The notes: generated by a model from the sequence alone, not told the origin. A stretch of 36,526 bases of DNA from Candidatus Desulfobacula maris (GCA_014383445.1 JACNHV010000190.1:1-36526), one strand, 5' to 3'. Shown: positions 1-9,022, numbered from the stretch's first letter. Translations and numbers: made by a program.

Positions 1-54
1 ACCTGAAGGTCACACGTAACCTGAAGGTCACACGTAACCTGAAGGTCACACGTA
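1..54 (+). repeat. Tandem 18-bp repeat, three copies
   Basis: Three identical 18-bp units (acctgaaggtcacacgta) run head to tail from the first base of the window, so the array may extend further left. The stop codon (TGA on the minus strand, 46-48) of the moeA-PBP gene lies inside the last unit. Near-identical units recur at 3235-3270 and 6005-6022. Each unit carries a small imperfect palindrome, ACCT-GA-AGGT. There are no spacers, so this is not a CRISPR array. Confidence 0.9.
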
Positions 55-1974
55 AATAATCTTGCCCGTATTCTGGGTGCCGTATCCCCCAAGGGACTGG
101 ATCCTGTCCTGAAATTTTTTTGTCTGAATAATATCAAGCAGGGCCTGAATTTTTCGGGTGTTATAGAATCTATCCGGGATAATAAGATCATACTCTTCCG
201 TCACAATGGGGATGAAATCAAGATCAAGAGCCCGGGCAGCCGCCTGTATGCCAAGCCCTGCATCCGCTCTGCCTGACAGAACTGCAACTGCCACGGACAT
301 ATGGGTATATTCATCATTTTCATATCCTTGAATATCATGAATTGATATCCCAAGGGTCTTGAGCTTATAATCAAATAAAATACGAGTGCCTGAACCGGGC
401 TGCCGGTTGATAAACTGAAGATTCTTGTTTTTTAAATCCTCAATGGATTGAATATTTTCAGGATTTCCCTTTTGAACAATCAGCCCCTGGTCTCTCATGA
501 CAAGATTGATTACCCAGACCTTCTGGTCAGGCAGATATTTTTTAATATATGAAATATTATAGCTGCCGTCCTCTGGGTCCAGAAGATGGGCCCCGGCCAT
601 ATGACAGGCGCCTTTTTTTATGGCCATAAGACCGCCCATGCTGCCAACATGGCTTGATGAAACACTGATATCGCCTTTCACCCCTTTTATCTGATCCGCC
701 AGAATATCCAGGGTATTGTCATGGGAACCCGTTATCACGATGGTATTTTCAATGGAAGATAACGGCCTTAACAATTGGGCCATGATCTTCTGATTCTCTG
801 ATATACCCTCAATATTTGTGGGTATTCTGATAATGCCGTCAGCCTCGGTCAGGGTGGTGATACTTCCTGATCCCCGGGGCAGTTGGGAAGCCATCAGTTT
901 GCCATCCACGGAACCTATTTTTACCCTTAAAAATTCTTCCATGCCAAGTTTTGAAGCAATTTTTCTTGCCGGGAAAACGGGAACGGATATTATTTCTTTT
1001 TTGGGAAGCTTTTGCATGTTTAACAATAAGGGGCCGGCAAATAGTTCAAAGGCAACAATAGCGGAAACTGGGTATCCTGGGATGCCAAATATGGGAATGT
1101 CAAAAACTTTGCCAAACATCATGGGTTTGCCCGGCATCATTGTAACCCCATGGACATAAATTTCACCCAGAGATGAAATCACGGGTTTTGCAAAATCTTC
1201 AGACCCGGCTGAAGACCCGCCAATGATACAAATCATGTCATAATCTTGTTTTGCCGCTTTTTCCACAGCTTTTTTTATTTTTTCTATGTTGTCCTTGAGC
1301 ATGGGGTGTCGGTCAAACAGGGCCCCATGATCTTCACACAGTCCTCCCAGTACACAAGAGTTGGATTCCACCACATCCCCTGGTTTGAGCTGGTCTATTT
1401 TAATTTCATGCCATTGCTTGAGTTCCGATCCCGTTGGGATAATCAAAACTTTTGGCTGTTTATAAACGGCCACCTTAAATATGCCACCGGAAAGAAGTGC
1501 ACCAAGGGAATGGGCATTGATCCTGTGGCCTTGGGGGAACAGCAATTGGGTGGCCACAATATCTTCCCCCATTTTCCTGACATGCTGCCAGGGAAATACA
1601 GGGGCCTCAATTTCAACATTTTTTTCGTCAATTATGTTGATGTGTTCTATCATGATGACGGCATTGGTGCCTTTTGGCATGGCGTGTCCCGTATTGACCC
1701 AGAAGGCATTTTTATCTGGACAAATGGTGATGGGAGCATCTTGCCTTGCACCAAATGTAATCTTTGCATCTACAGCAATACCATCCATGGCAGCTGCATG
1801 GAAATTGGGTGAAGAGATAGCTGCCATGGCAGGTGCAGCCAGGACCCTGCCTTTTGCATCCACCACATCAAGGATTTCAATTTTTGTTACAAGATGTTTA
1901 AAATGATCAAAGAGGATTTTTGTTGTCTCTTCAATACTTTTCATATCAAGGTATACGTTTCTTTTGGAATTCAT
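46..1974 (-). CDS. MoeA-like molybdopterin protein fused to a PBP-like domain
   Basis: A 642-residue fusion. The first ~405 residues are a full MoeA: MDGIAV near residue 63, the MoCF-fold loop GGSSAGSEDF near 252, then MPGKP and GIPGYP, followed by the small C-terminal MoeA domain. From ~410 to the end comes a periplasmic-binding-like domain of the type often found on MoeA proteins of anaerobes and archaea, with the typical NRQPGSGTR stretch and no signal peptide. MoeA inserts molybdate or tungstate into adenylylated molybdopterin; the added domain plausibly senses or hands over the oxyanion, which is inference. It is the last gene of the minus-strand run rsmA-dapL-moeA, 30 bp after a second moeA. 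The Shine-Dalgarno at the chosen ATG is weak; an in-frame ATG ten codons later is an alternative start. Confidence 0.9.
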   Translation of the reverse strand: MNSKRNVYLDMKSIEETTKILFDHFKHLVTKIEILDVVDAKGRVLAAPAMAAISSPNFHAAAMDGIAVDAKITFGARQDAPITICPDKNAFWVNTGHAMPKGTNAVIMIEHINIIDEKNVEIEAPVFPWQHVRKMGEDIVATQLLFPQGHRINAHSLGALLSGGIFKVAVYKQPKVLIIPTGSELKQWHEIKIDQLKPGDVVESNSCVLGGLCEDHGALFDRHPMLKDNIEKIKKAVEKAAKQDYDMICIIGGSSAGSEDFAKPVISSLGEIYVHGVTMMPGKPMMFGKVFDIPIFGIPGYPVSAIVAFELFAGPLLLNMQKLPKKEIISVPVFPARKIASKLGMEEFLRVKIGSVDGKLMASQLPRGSGSITTLTEADGIIRIPTNIEGISENQKIMAQLLRPLSSIENTIVITGSHDNTLDILADQIKGVKGDISVSSSHVGSMGGLMAIKKGACHMAGAHLLDPEDGSYNISYIKKYLPDQKVWVINLVMRDQGLIVQKGNPENIQSIEDLKNKNLQFINRQPGSGTRILFDYKLKTLGISIHDIQGYENDEYTHMSVAVAVLSGRADAGLGIQAAARALDLDFIPIVTEEYDLIIPDRFYNTRKIQALLDIIQTKKFQDRIQSLGGYGTQNTGKIIYV

Positions 1975-2004
1975 TGAAATGATCTCTTTTGTTTTAGGAT
2001 TTTT

Positions 2005-3231
2005 TTATAAAAGAATGATATTAACCATGGTGTCTTTTTCCAGGCCTTCAACATGCTCCCCGATTTCAAGGAGTCCATCAGCATGAATCATGGTTCTGAT
2101 CAGCCCTGATTTCCCAAGAACGGGTTTTGCCATCAACAGGTTTTCTTTTTTTGTAAGTTCAACCCTGACAAAATCCTGCCTGCCCTGGGCAGATGCTACA
2201 TTTCGTGTCAGCTTTGCCGGAACCCGGATGGTTCTGTCCAGATGTTCAAGTCCTTTAAGCCGGTTTAAAAAAGGGATGACCACAATTTTTAGTACCACCA
2301 TGGCAGAGACCACCTGGCCGGGAAGACCCCACACGGGTTTTTTTCCAACTTTAGCAAGAATGGTTGGTTTGCCTGGACTTATGGACATGCCATGGACCAA
2401 TATTTGTGTATCTGGTAACGAGGATAATACCTCAATGGTAAAATCCCTTGTTCCAACAGAACTTCCACCCGAAATAAGGACCATGTCCGTTTCTTCAAGG
2501 GCTTTTTCAACTGCTTTTTTAATGGCATTGAGATCATCTTTGATAATTCCATAGCTAATGGGTATGGCATGGGCTTCATTGATAAATCCTGACAGGGCAT
2601 AAGAGTTGATATCACGGATTTTACCGGGAACAGGCTCTTCTTCAATCGGAATAATTTCATCTCCAGTTGAAATGATACCGACTTTTGGTGTTTTAAAGGT
2701 TTCAATATGGGTAAATCCAAGGCCTGCGGCAAGGCCTTGTTCCTGGGGGCGAATAAAGGTTCCTCTGAATAAAACAATGTCTTTTTCTGAAAAATCCTCG
2801 GATTTATCAATCACATGCTGTAAAGGGGCCACACTTTTATAAATTTCAACGGAAAGTTCATCAATGAGTTCTGCATGTTCCACCATGACCACACTGTCAG
2901 CTCCTTTGGGGAGCATTCCTCCTGTTGAAATTTTTGCAGCCTGGCCTTGAGCAATACTGAATTTCGGGATATCGCCCATTAAAATGGTTCCTGCAATATC
3001 AAGCCAGGCAGGGCTGGATTCAGATGCTCCGAATGTGGAACTTGCCGAAACAGCGTACCCGTCCATGGTGGCCCGCATAAATCCCGGCATATCTTTTTTT
3101 GCAACCAGATCCTGGGCAAGAACCCTTGAAAAAGCATTGGAAACAGGTGTTTTTTCAGTTCCGACAGGAAAAAATTTTCCTGTCAGAGCCATTACCTCCT
3201 CAAGGCTTTTTACTTTGAAAAAATGGTTCAT
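2005..3231 (-). CDS. moeA: Molybdopterin molybdenumtransferase MoeA
   Basis: A 408-residue MoeA of normal length, acting in the cytoplasm to insert molybdenum (or tungsten) into MPT-AMP in the last step of cofactor synthesis. Visible motifs are MDGYAV near residue 56, GGSSVGTRDF near 255, SISPGKP and GLPGQVVSA, in the order N-terminal domain, MoCF domain, C-terminal beta barrel. The start ATG is supported by a perfect AGGAGGT eleven bases upstream, which lies inside a copy of the 18-bp repeat. It is followed after 30 bp by the MoeA-PBP fusion. Two MoeA proteins side by side suggest division of labour, perhaps Mo versus W, but the sequence alone does not show which does what. Confidence 0.95.
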   Translation of the reverse strand: MNHFFKVKSLEEVMALTGKFFPVGTEKTPVSNAFSRVLAQDLVAKKDMPGFMRATMDGYAVSASSTFGASESSPAWLDIAGTILMGDIPKFSIAQGQAAKISTGGMLPKGADSVVMVEHAELIDELSVEIYKSVAPLQHVIDKSEDFSEKDIVLFRGTFIRPQEQGLAAGLGFTHIETFKTPKVGIISTGDEIIPIEEEPVPGKIRDINSYALSGFINEAHAIPISYGIIKDDLNAIKKAVEKALEETDMVLISGGSSVGTRDFTIEVLSSLPDTQILVHGMSISPGKPTILAKVGKKPVWGLPGQVVSAMVVLKIVVIPFLNRLKGLEHLDRTIRVPAKLTRNVASAQGRQDFVRVELTKKENLLMAKPVLGKSGLIRTMIHADGLLEIGEHVEGLEKDTMVNIILL

Positions 3232-3234
3232 TTT

Positions 3235-3270
3235 ACTTGTGACCTCCTGGTTACTTGTGACCTTCAGGTT
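3235..3270 (-). repeat. Two tandem copies of the 18-bp repeat in the dapL-moeA gap
   Basis: Read on the minus strand, one unit aacctgaaggtcacaagt (3270-3253) is followed directly by aaccaggaggtcacaagt (3252-3235). The first contains the TGA stop of dapL. The second differs at two positions, and the changes create AGGAGGT, the Shine-Dalgarno of moeA. Orientation is opposite to the copies at 1-54 and 6005-6022. Confidence 0.9.
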
Positions 3271-4490
3271 AATGCCTTTTTCAATCGTTCCATGGCCAAT
3301 GTCACGTTTTCAAGACTGTTAAATGCGCTGATTCTGATATAGTCTTTGCCGCACCTGCCAAAACCGGCTCCAGGTGTACACACGACGGAGGCTTTGGTCA
3401 AGAGCAGGTCAAAAAATTCCCAGGAATCACGGCCTGAGGAATCTATCCAGATATAAGGGGAGTTTTTTCCGCCAACATAATCAAGTCCAATGGATGCAAT
3501 CGTTTTGCTGATGATATCGGCATTATTAAGGTAATAGTCAATCTGTTGCCTGACCTGGACTTTACCCTCTTTTGAATAAACAGCTTCCGCAGCTTTTTGA
3601 ACAGGATAGGATACCCCATTGAATTTAGTACTTTGTCTCCTGCTCCAGAGGGCATGGAGGGATATTTTTTCTCCCTTTGAATTAAAAATCATGCACTCTT
3701 TTGGTACCACAGTAAACCCGCAACGTGTCCCTGTAAACCCAGCCGTTTTTGAAAAACTCCTGAATTCAACGGCCACTTCTTTTGCCCCTCCAATTTCATA
3801 GATGGTTTTAGGAAGGGCTTCATCCCGGATAAAGGATTCATAGGCAGCATCAAATAAAATCAATGAGCCGTTTTCCTTTGCATAGCCCACCCATTCGGCA
3901 AGCTGATTTTTTGTAATAGTTGAACCTGTCGGGTTGTTGGGAAAACAAAGATAGATCAAATCCACTCGCTCATCCGGAAGTTTGGGAAGGAATTGGTTTT
4001 CCTTTAAACATTCCATATAAAAAATTCCATTATATCTGCCGGCCTCATACTCACCTGTTCGGCCGGCCATGACATTGGTATCCAGATATGCCGGGTATAC
4101 TGGGTCAGGAATAGCTACTTTGATATCTTTTGCAAATAATTCCTGGAAATTTCCCGTATCACATTTTGCACCATCACTGACAAATATTTCATCGGCTGAA
4201 ATATCCGCACCCCTGTCCTGGAAATCATTTTTTGCAATCTTTTCTCTTAAAAAAGCATATCCCTGTTCCGGGCCATAACCTCTGAAGGTGGCATCATTAG
4301 CCATTTCATCCACCCCATCATGGAATCCTTTAATCACTGCAGGAGCAAGAGCCTTTGTGACGTCACCAATCCCCAGTCTGATGATGTGTGCTTCTGGGTT
4401 TTTCAGTTGATAATCATTTACTCGTTTTGCAATATCTGAAAACAGATAAGATGCTTTTAATTTACTATAATTGTTATTTGCTCTGATCAT
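3264..4490 (-). CDS. dapL: LL-diaminopimelate aminotransferase
   Basis: A 408-residue PLP enzyme that makes LL-diaminopimelate from tetrahydrodipicolinate and glutamate in one step, for lysine and peptidoglycan synthesis. The family-typical start (IRANNNYSKLKASYLFSDI), the stretch FVSDGAKCDTGNF, the substrate loop DPVYPAYLDTNVMAGR, FPNNPTG and the PLP-lysine region SFSKTAGFTGTRCG are all present, and length fits DapL. An in-frame TTG lies five codons upstream, but the ATG used here follows AAAGGA by six bases and gives the usual N-terminus. It sits 27 bp after rsmA in the same orientation. Its TGA stop lies within an 18-bp repeat unit. DapL is known from plants, chlamydiae, many anaerobes and methanogens. 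Confidence 0.95.
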   Translation of the reverse strand: MIRANNNYSKLKASYLFSDIAKRVNDYQLKNPEAHIIRLGIGDVTKALAPAVIKGFHDGVDEMANDATFRGYGPEQGYAFLREKIAKNDFQDRGADISADEIFVSDGAKCDTGNFQELFAKDIKVAIPDPVYPAYLDTNVMAGRTGEYEAGRYNGIFYMECLKENQFLPKLPDERVDLIYLCFPNNPTGSTITKNQLAEWVGYAKENGSLILFDAAYESFIRDEALPKTIYEIGGAKEVAVEFRSFSKTAGFTGTRCGFTVVPKECMIFNSKGEKISLHALWSRRQSTKFNGVSYPVQKAAEAVYSKEGKVQVRQQIDYYLNNADIISKTIASIGLDYVGGKNSPYIWIDSSGRDSWEFFDLLLTKASVVCTPGAGFGRCGKDYIRISAFNSLENVTLAMERLKKALT

Positions 4491-4517
4491 AACTTGTCCT
4501 TTCAATCTATATAATAT

Positions 4518-5357
4518 TCAACTTGTTTCCCATACAGCCATGCCAAGAGATTTAAATTCCTCCACAGTCAGTGTTTCCGCCCTTCTTTTGGCATCTATTC
4601 CAGCCAGTTCCAGGGCCTGAATAATAAAATCTTTTTCAAATTCAAATTCTCCCCCTGCCATGGCATTTTTTAAGGATTTCCTTCGTTTTGAAAAAGCCGC
4701 CTTAATAACATTAAACAACACCTTTTCCTGTTCAAGAGTCACGTTCCCGGGCTCAAAAAAATTAAATTTTAAAATAGTTGAATCAACATCAGGTTTTGGG
4801 AAAAAAGAAGATGGCCCGATTTGAGTAACATGGCTCACCTCTGCAGCATATTGAACCACGGCAGACAGTCTTGAATAATCTCTTCCTCCAGGCTTTGCAA
4901 TTATCCTTTTTGCCAGTTCTTTTTGAAACATTAAAAATGCTGTTTTAATGCAGCGTCTTTCTTCAACCAGTTTAAACAGGATTTGTGATGAAATATTATA
5001 TGGAAGATTTCCAATTACTACAATTTTTTTGTCTCCTGCCAGCTCACTCATATTAAATTTTAAAATATTTTTATGGATAATGGTAACATTTTTTAAATTT
5101 TCATTATCCAGTTCCTGCTGTAAAATGGGTATCAGGCGGGCATCCGTTTCAACAGCTGTTACATGTAGTGCTGCCCGTGCTATGGGGATGGTAAGGGCAC
5201 CCAGGCCTGGACCGATTTCCAGTACCCGGGAGTCATTTGACAGCCCGATTTTTTCAACAATCATTTTTGCTATACCCGGATTAGCAAGAAAATTTTGTCC
5301 TTTTTCTTTGCCGGCATACAGGTTTTTTTCTTTTAACAATAGCCCGGGATGCGTCAT
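4518..5357 (-). CDS. rsmA: 16S rRNA dimethyladenosine transferase RsmA (KsgA)
   Basis: A 279-residue SAM-dependent methyltransferase that dimethylates two adjacent adenines near the 3' end of 16S rRNA during small-subunit assembly. The N-terminal QNFLANP motif (residues 21-27), SAM motif I EIGPGLGAL (47-55) and the catalytic NLPYNISS (117-124) are intact, and the C-terminal KRRKSL helix is present. Length is normal. The ATG is preceded by AAGG at suitable distance. It is the first gene of the minus-strand run with dapL and the two moeA genes; no functional link among them is evident beyond shared transcription. Confidence 0.96.
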   Translation of the reverse strand: MTHPGLLLKEKNLYAGKEKGQNFLANPGIAKMIVEKIGLSNDSRVLEIGPGLGALTIPIARAALHVTAVETDARLIPILQQELDNENLKNVTIIHKNILKFNMSELAGDKKIVVIGNLPYNISSQILFKLVEERRCIKTAFLMFQKELAKRIIAKPGGRDYSRLSAVVQYAAEVSHVTQIGPSSFFPKPDVDSTILKFNFFEPGNVTLEQEKVLFNVIKAAFSKRRKSLKNAMAGGEFEFEKDFIIQALELAGIDAKRRAETLTVEEFKSLGMAVWETS

Positions 5358-5450
5358 TTAATCGCCTTTTTGGGGGTTTGATTGTTCCTGTGTAATCCAG
5401 CCATAAATTTTTTTGTAAACATTTTTTTTATGCAAATCTTACAAAAAATG

Positions 5451-5484
5451 ACTACTTGACTTTTTTACTGCATGCAAGTAGTTA
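5451..5484. promoter_or_regulatory. Inverted repeat overlapping a candidate promoter
   Basis: A perfect 8-bp inverted repeat, ACTACTTG (5451-5458) and CAAGTAGT (5475-5482), spans a possible sigma-70 promoter on the plus strand: TTGACT (5456-5461), 17 bp, TAGTTA (5479-5484). The -35 match is good, the -10 weak. The site lies about 160 bp before the small wHTH gene at 5644, in the divergent region with rsmA. An operator for a dimeric regulator is a reasonable reading. The remainder of 5358-5643 is A/T-rich with no other feature seen. Confidence 0.45.
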
Positions 5485-5643
5485 TTATGTATACTTCAAC
5501 CAGAAAATAGATTCAACCTTCAATACAAATTTGACCTGGTTTTTTGGATTTTTCAACTTTTAATTTTTTCTGTTTTAATATCAATCATTTTAACGTTGAT
5601 ATTTTTTATATATCAACAACAACCTTTTTTTGAGAGGCTTATT

Positions 5644-6006
5644 ATGGTAGAAAAATCGGAATTTGGAACCAATTGGGAAAGTTTTATAAAAATGCTGTTG
5701 AAAAGGCTTGATATTCCATTAAAAGAAGATATTGCTTTTTTAAATGGCAGGCTTGACAAGCTTGAACAATTACTTTATCAGAAACAGCCGGGAACCAGAA
5801 CACTGGTAAAAAAACCGGCTGTAAAACAAAAAAGTGCATCTGCTATAGTTCTTGATGTGTTTATTGAACATCCAAAGGGCACAAATTTTAAAACGGTTAA
5901 GGCGGCCACGGGATTTGATGATAAAAAATTGAGAAATATCATATTCAGGCTGGACAAGATAAAGAGAATTAAACGGGTAAGACGCGGCATCTACAAAAAA
6001 GTTTAA
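5644..6006 (+). CDS. Small coiled-coil plus winged-helix protein, function unknown
   Basis: A 120-residue basic protein. Residues ~1-46 look like an amphipathic helix/coiled coil (IPLKEDIAFLNGRLDKLEQLL) that recalls the N-terminal part of phasin-like proteins. A Lys/Pro/Ala linker (~50-66) follows, and residues ~67-119 look like a winged helix: a helix starting SASAIVLDVF, an HTH-like GTNFKTVKAATGFDDKKLRN and a basic wing KRIKRVRRGIYKK. The architecture suggests a DNA-binding or nucleoid-associated protein, which is inference. I chose the ATG at 5644 because GAGAGG lies just upstream; an in-frame ATG at 5596 would add a hydrophobic N-terminal extension of 16 residues with no supporting site. 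The TAA stop leads straight into an 18-bp repeat unit. Confidence 0.75.
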   Translation: MVEKSEFGTNWESFIKMLLKRLDIPLKEDIAFLNGRLDKLEQLLYQKQPGTRTLVKKPAVKQKSASAIVLDVFIEHPKGTNFKTVKAATGFDDKKLRNIIFRLDKIKRIKRVRRGIYKKV

Positions 6007-6022
6007 CCTAAAGGTCACAAGT
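6005..6022 (+). repeat. Single copy of the 18-bp junction repeat
   Basis: The unit aacctaaaggtcacaagt starts at the second base of the TAA stop of the preceding gene. It differs from the dapL-moeA unit at one position. It fills half of the 34-bp gap before the M16C peptidase gene. Confidence 0.85.
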
Positions 6023-6040
6023 GAGAGGACATAATTATTA

Positions 6041-9022
6041 ATGGAAAGTAGCACATTTGAAAAGGGACAAAAACTTTATGGGTATCTTATTAAAGAGGTA
6101 ACCCAGATTGAAACCATAGATTCAGTGATGATTCAGCTAACGCACCTGAAAACAAAAGCCAGTCATATCCATATTTATAATAAGGATAAGGAAAATACTT
6201 TTGGTGTGTTTTTCAGGACTGTTCCCAAAGACTCCACTGGCGTGGCCCATATTCTTGAGCATACAGTGCTGTGCGGGTCAAAAAAATTCAATGTCCGGGA
6301 TCCTTTTTTCTCCATGATCAAAAGAAGTCTGGCTACTTTTATGAATGCCTTTACCGCATCTGACTGGACCATGTATCCTTTTTCCACCCAGAATTCAAAA
6401 GATTATTACAATTTGATGAATGTCTACCTTGATGCAGCCTTTTTCCCAAGGATTGACGAATTAAGCTTTAAGCAGGAGGGTCATCGCCTGGAAATTATTG
6501 AAAAAAAAGATAAGGGTATTGAACTCGAATATAAAGGTGTTGTCTACAACGAGATGAAAGGTGCCATGTCTTCACCTGGTCAGGTTCTGGGAAGATCTCT
6601 GCTTTCCGCACTTTACCCGGATACGACCTATAGGAATAATTCCGGTGGTGAACCATCCCAGATTCCCTCCCTTACCTGGAAAGATCTAAAAGATTTTCAT
6701 GGCATGTATTATCATCCGTCTAATTCATATTTTTATACCTATGGTAATTTACCGTTGGAAAAAACCCTTTCATTTATTTGTGAAAAAGCTTTGGATCAAT
6801 TTGAATTGTTAGAAATGGATTCAAAAGTACCGGCTCAACCCCGATGGGACTCACCCCGGAAAATAAAAAAAACTTATGCATATTCAGATCCAGATGACAT
6901 ATCAAAAAAATACCAGGCTTGTGTGGCATGGCTGACTTGTGATGTCAAAGATTCTTTTGAAATTCTTGTGCTGAGTATTTTGGAACAGATTCTTTTAGGG
7001 AACTCGGCTTCACCTTTAAGGAAAGCCCTTATCGATTCATCCTTAGGATCTGCCTTGTCTGATTCAACAGGGTTTGACCCGGACAACCGGGACACAATGT
7101 TTAGTTGTGGGTTAAAAGATATCTCCAAAGATTCTGTTGAAACGGTGAAGAAAATCATATTTTCAACCATTAAAGAGATTGCAGATAAAGGGATTGAAAA
7201 GACCCTTATTGAGTCTGCCATCCATCAGATAGAATTTTACAGAAAAGAGATTACCAATACCCCTTACCCTTTTGGTATTAAATTATTGCTTTCTTTTGCC
7301 GGTACTCTTATCCATGATGGTGATCCCGTCTCCTGCATTAATATTGATGAAGATTTGAACACCTTGAAAGAAAAGATAAAGAATGGCCCATTTCTTGAAA
7401 ACAAGCTAAGACAATATTTTCTTGAAAATCCCCATTGGGTACTGTTTACCCTTGAGCCGGATACAGGTCTTGAGCAAAAAAGTCTTGAAGAGACCCAAAA
7501 AGAACTTAAAAATCTTTTAAAGCAAATGAGCAAAAAAGATCTTGAAAAGATCCAAAAGGATACCAAACTCCTTGAAGAGCTCCAGGAAAAAGAAGAAGAT
7601 GTTTCAGTCCTGCCAACACTTGAGCTTGTTGATGTGCCGCCACAAATAGAAATTATAAAACCTGATAAGATCACGGGGGTTAAGCTTTCCACCTGCTATG
7701 ATAAGGCGACTTCGGGTATTCTTTATTTTACTTGTCCTGTAGGGGCCGGAAATATCCCGACGGATCTGTTTGCCCTGGTACCATTTTTCTGCCAATCATT
7801 TACAAACAGTGGAACAAAGAAAAATTCCTATGACAAAATGGCTGAACTCATGGATCTTTATACTGGAGGGATATCTGTTACTCCGTTTTCAGGATCTTAT
7901 TTTTCAAAAGAAGCCGAATCCCATTCGTTTCTTGCCATCCAGGGGAAAGCTTTGGACCGGAATGTTGAAAAGCTGTTTGATTTAATAAAAGAATTTATTG
8001 AAGGATACAATTTTCAGGATTTTGACAGGTTGAAAAGCCTTTTACTGCAATACCAGGCTGGAATGGAAGCATCCATCGTTTCAACGGGGCACAGGTATGC
8101 CATCTCCCTTTCCTGCCGGCATCTTTCAAAAGCATCTTACATTAACGAGCTCTGGCATGGCATTGCCCAATATCAATTCATTAAACAGATTACCGAACAA
8201 TTCAACACAAAAGATAATAAGAATAAAATTCTTGAAGTTCTTTCGGAAAAAATGATCAGGATGGCCCAGTCTGTTTTAAAAAATGGAAATCTTAAACCTG
8301 CTGTGATTGGTAAGAAAAGCGCCATTGTGGTTGCTGAAAAAAGGATTAAAGCTATTCATGAGCATCTTTCAAATGATTCTGACAAATTCTTTTTTACGCC
8401 GGACATATCCTTTAAAGAAGATGTGCCCTTTGACGGCTGGTATACTAATACATCCGTTTCTTTTGTGGGTCAGTCCTTTAAAACCGTTAGCATGACCCAT
8501 GAGGATTCTCCTGGACTTGCTGTGATCAGTAAGATAATCAGATCCATGTATCTTCATCGGGAAATAAGAGAAAAGGGTGGGGCATATGGGGGATTTGCCA
8601 TTTATAACTCTGAAGAGGGTCTTTTTTCATTTGGCTCATACAGAGATCCCCATATTAAACGAACCCTGGATGTATATAAAAATGCCTGTGATTTTATTGT
8701 CAGTGGTGACTATTCCCAGACAGATGTCAAAGAAGCCATTTTGCAGATCTGCTCAGAAATAGACAAACCTGAAACCCCAGGCCCTTCTGCAATGAAAGCA
8801 TTTTACAGGGATATCACAAAATTGGATGATACCATTCGCCAGCAGTTCAAGGATTCTTTGTTACAACTGGATAAAAAAAGAATCCGGATTATTGCTGAAA
8901 AATATTTTATCATTGATGAATCCCTTAAAGGGACAGCAGTTATTTCAAGCAAAAAAATCCTTGAACAAGCAAATCTTCAACTTGGGGCAGAAGAAAAACA
9001 ATTCAATTTGTTTAAAATTTAA
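6041..9022 (+). CDS. M16C zinc metallopeptidase (PreP/falcilysin-like)
   Basis: A 993-residue pitrilysin-type peptidase, the full length expected for the single-chain M16C subfamily. The inverted zinc motif is HILEH (residues 70-74), followed by TVLCGS and RDPFFSM as in presequence protease PreP; the second half carries the M16C-associated domain and a degenerate non-catalytic repeat (ending REKGGAYGGFA near residue 850). Family members form a closed chamber and degrade peptides such as cleaved targeting sequences. There is no signal peptide, so a cytoplasmic peptide-clearing role is likely. The ATG lies 34 bp after the small wHTH gene; GAGAGGA upstream is at the long end of usable spacing. 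Confidence 0.93.
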   Translation: MESSTFEKGQKLYGYLIKEVTQIETIDSVMIQLTHLKTKASHIHIYNKDKENTFGVFFRTVPKDSTGVAHILEHTVLCGSKKFNVRDPFFSMIKRSLATFMNAFTASDWTMYPFSTQNSKDYYNLMNVYLDAAFFPRIDELSFKQEGHRLEIIEKKDKGIELEYKGVVYNEMKGAMSSPGQVLGRSLLSALYPDTTYRNNSGGEPSQIPSLTWKDLKDFHGMYYHPSNSYFYTYGNLPLEKTLSFICEKALDQFELLEMDSKVPAQPRWDSPRKIKKTYAYSDPDDISKKYQACVAWLTCDVKDSFEILVLSILEQILLGNSASPLRKALIDSSLGSALSDSTGFDPDNRDTMFSCGLKDISKDSVETVKKIIFSTIKEIADKGIEKTLIESAIHQIEFYRKEITNTPYPFGIKLLLSFAGTLIHDGDPVSCINIDEDLNTLKEKIKNGPFLENKLRQYFLENPHWVLFTLEPDTGLEQKSLEETQKELKNLLKQMSKKDLEKIQKDTKLLEELQEKEEDVSVLPTLELVDVPPQIEIIKPDKITGVKLSTCYDKATSGILYFTCPVGAGNIPTDLFALVPFFCQSFTNSGTKKNSYDKMAELMDLYTGGISVTPFSGSYFSKEAESHSFLAIQGKALDRNVEKLFDLIKEFIEGYNFQDFDRLKSLLLQYQAGMEASIVSTGHRYAISLSCRHLSKASYINELWHGIAQYQFIKQITEQFNTKDNKNKILEVLSEKMIRMAQSVLKNGNLKPAVIGKKSAIVVAEKRIKAIHEHLSNDSDKFFFTPDISFKEDVPFDGWYTNTSVSFVGQSFKTVSMTHEDSPGLAVISKIIRSMYLHREIREKGGAYGGFAIYNSEEGLFSFGSYRDPHIKRTLDVYKNACDFIVSGDYSQTDVKEAILQICSEIDKPETPGPSAMKAFYRDITKLDDTIRQQFKDSLLQLDKKRIRIIAEKYFIIDESLKGTAVISSKKILEQANLQLGAEEKQFNLFKI

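Noticed and set aside
1-54. Possible CRISPR repeats
   Set aside because: The units are directly adjacent with no spacers, only 18 bp long, and the same unit occurs elsewhere at gene junctions.
4491-4505. TTG start five codons upstream in dapL
   Set aside because: The internal ATG has a well-placed AAAGGA and gives the usual family N-terminus.
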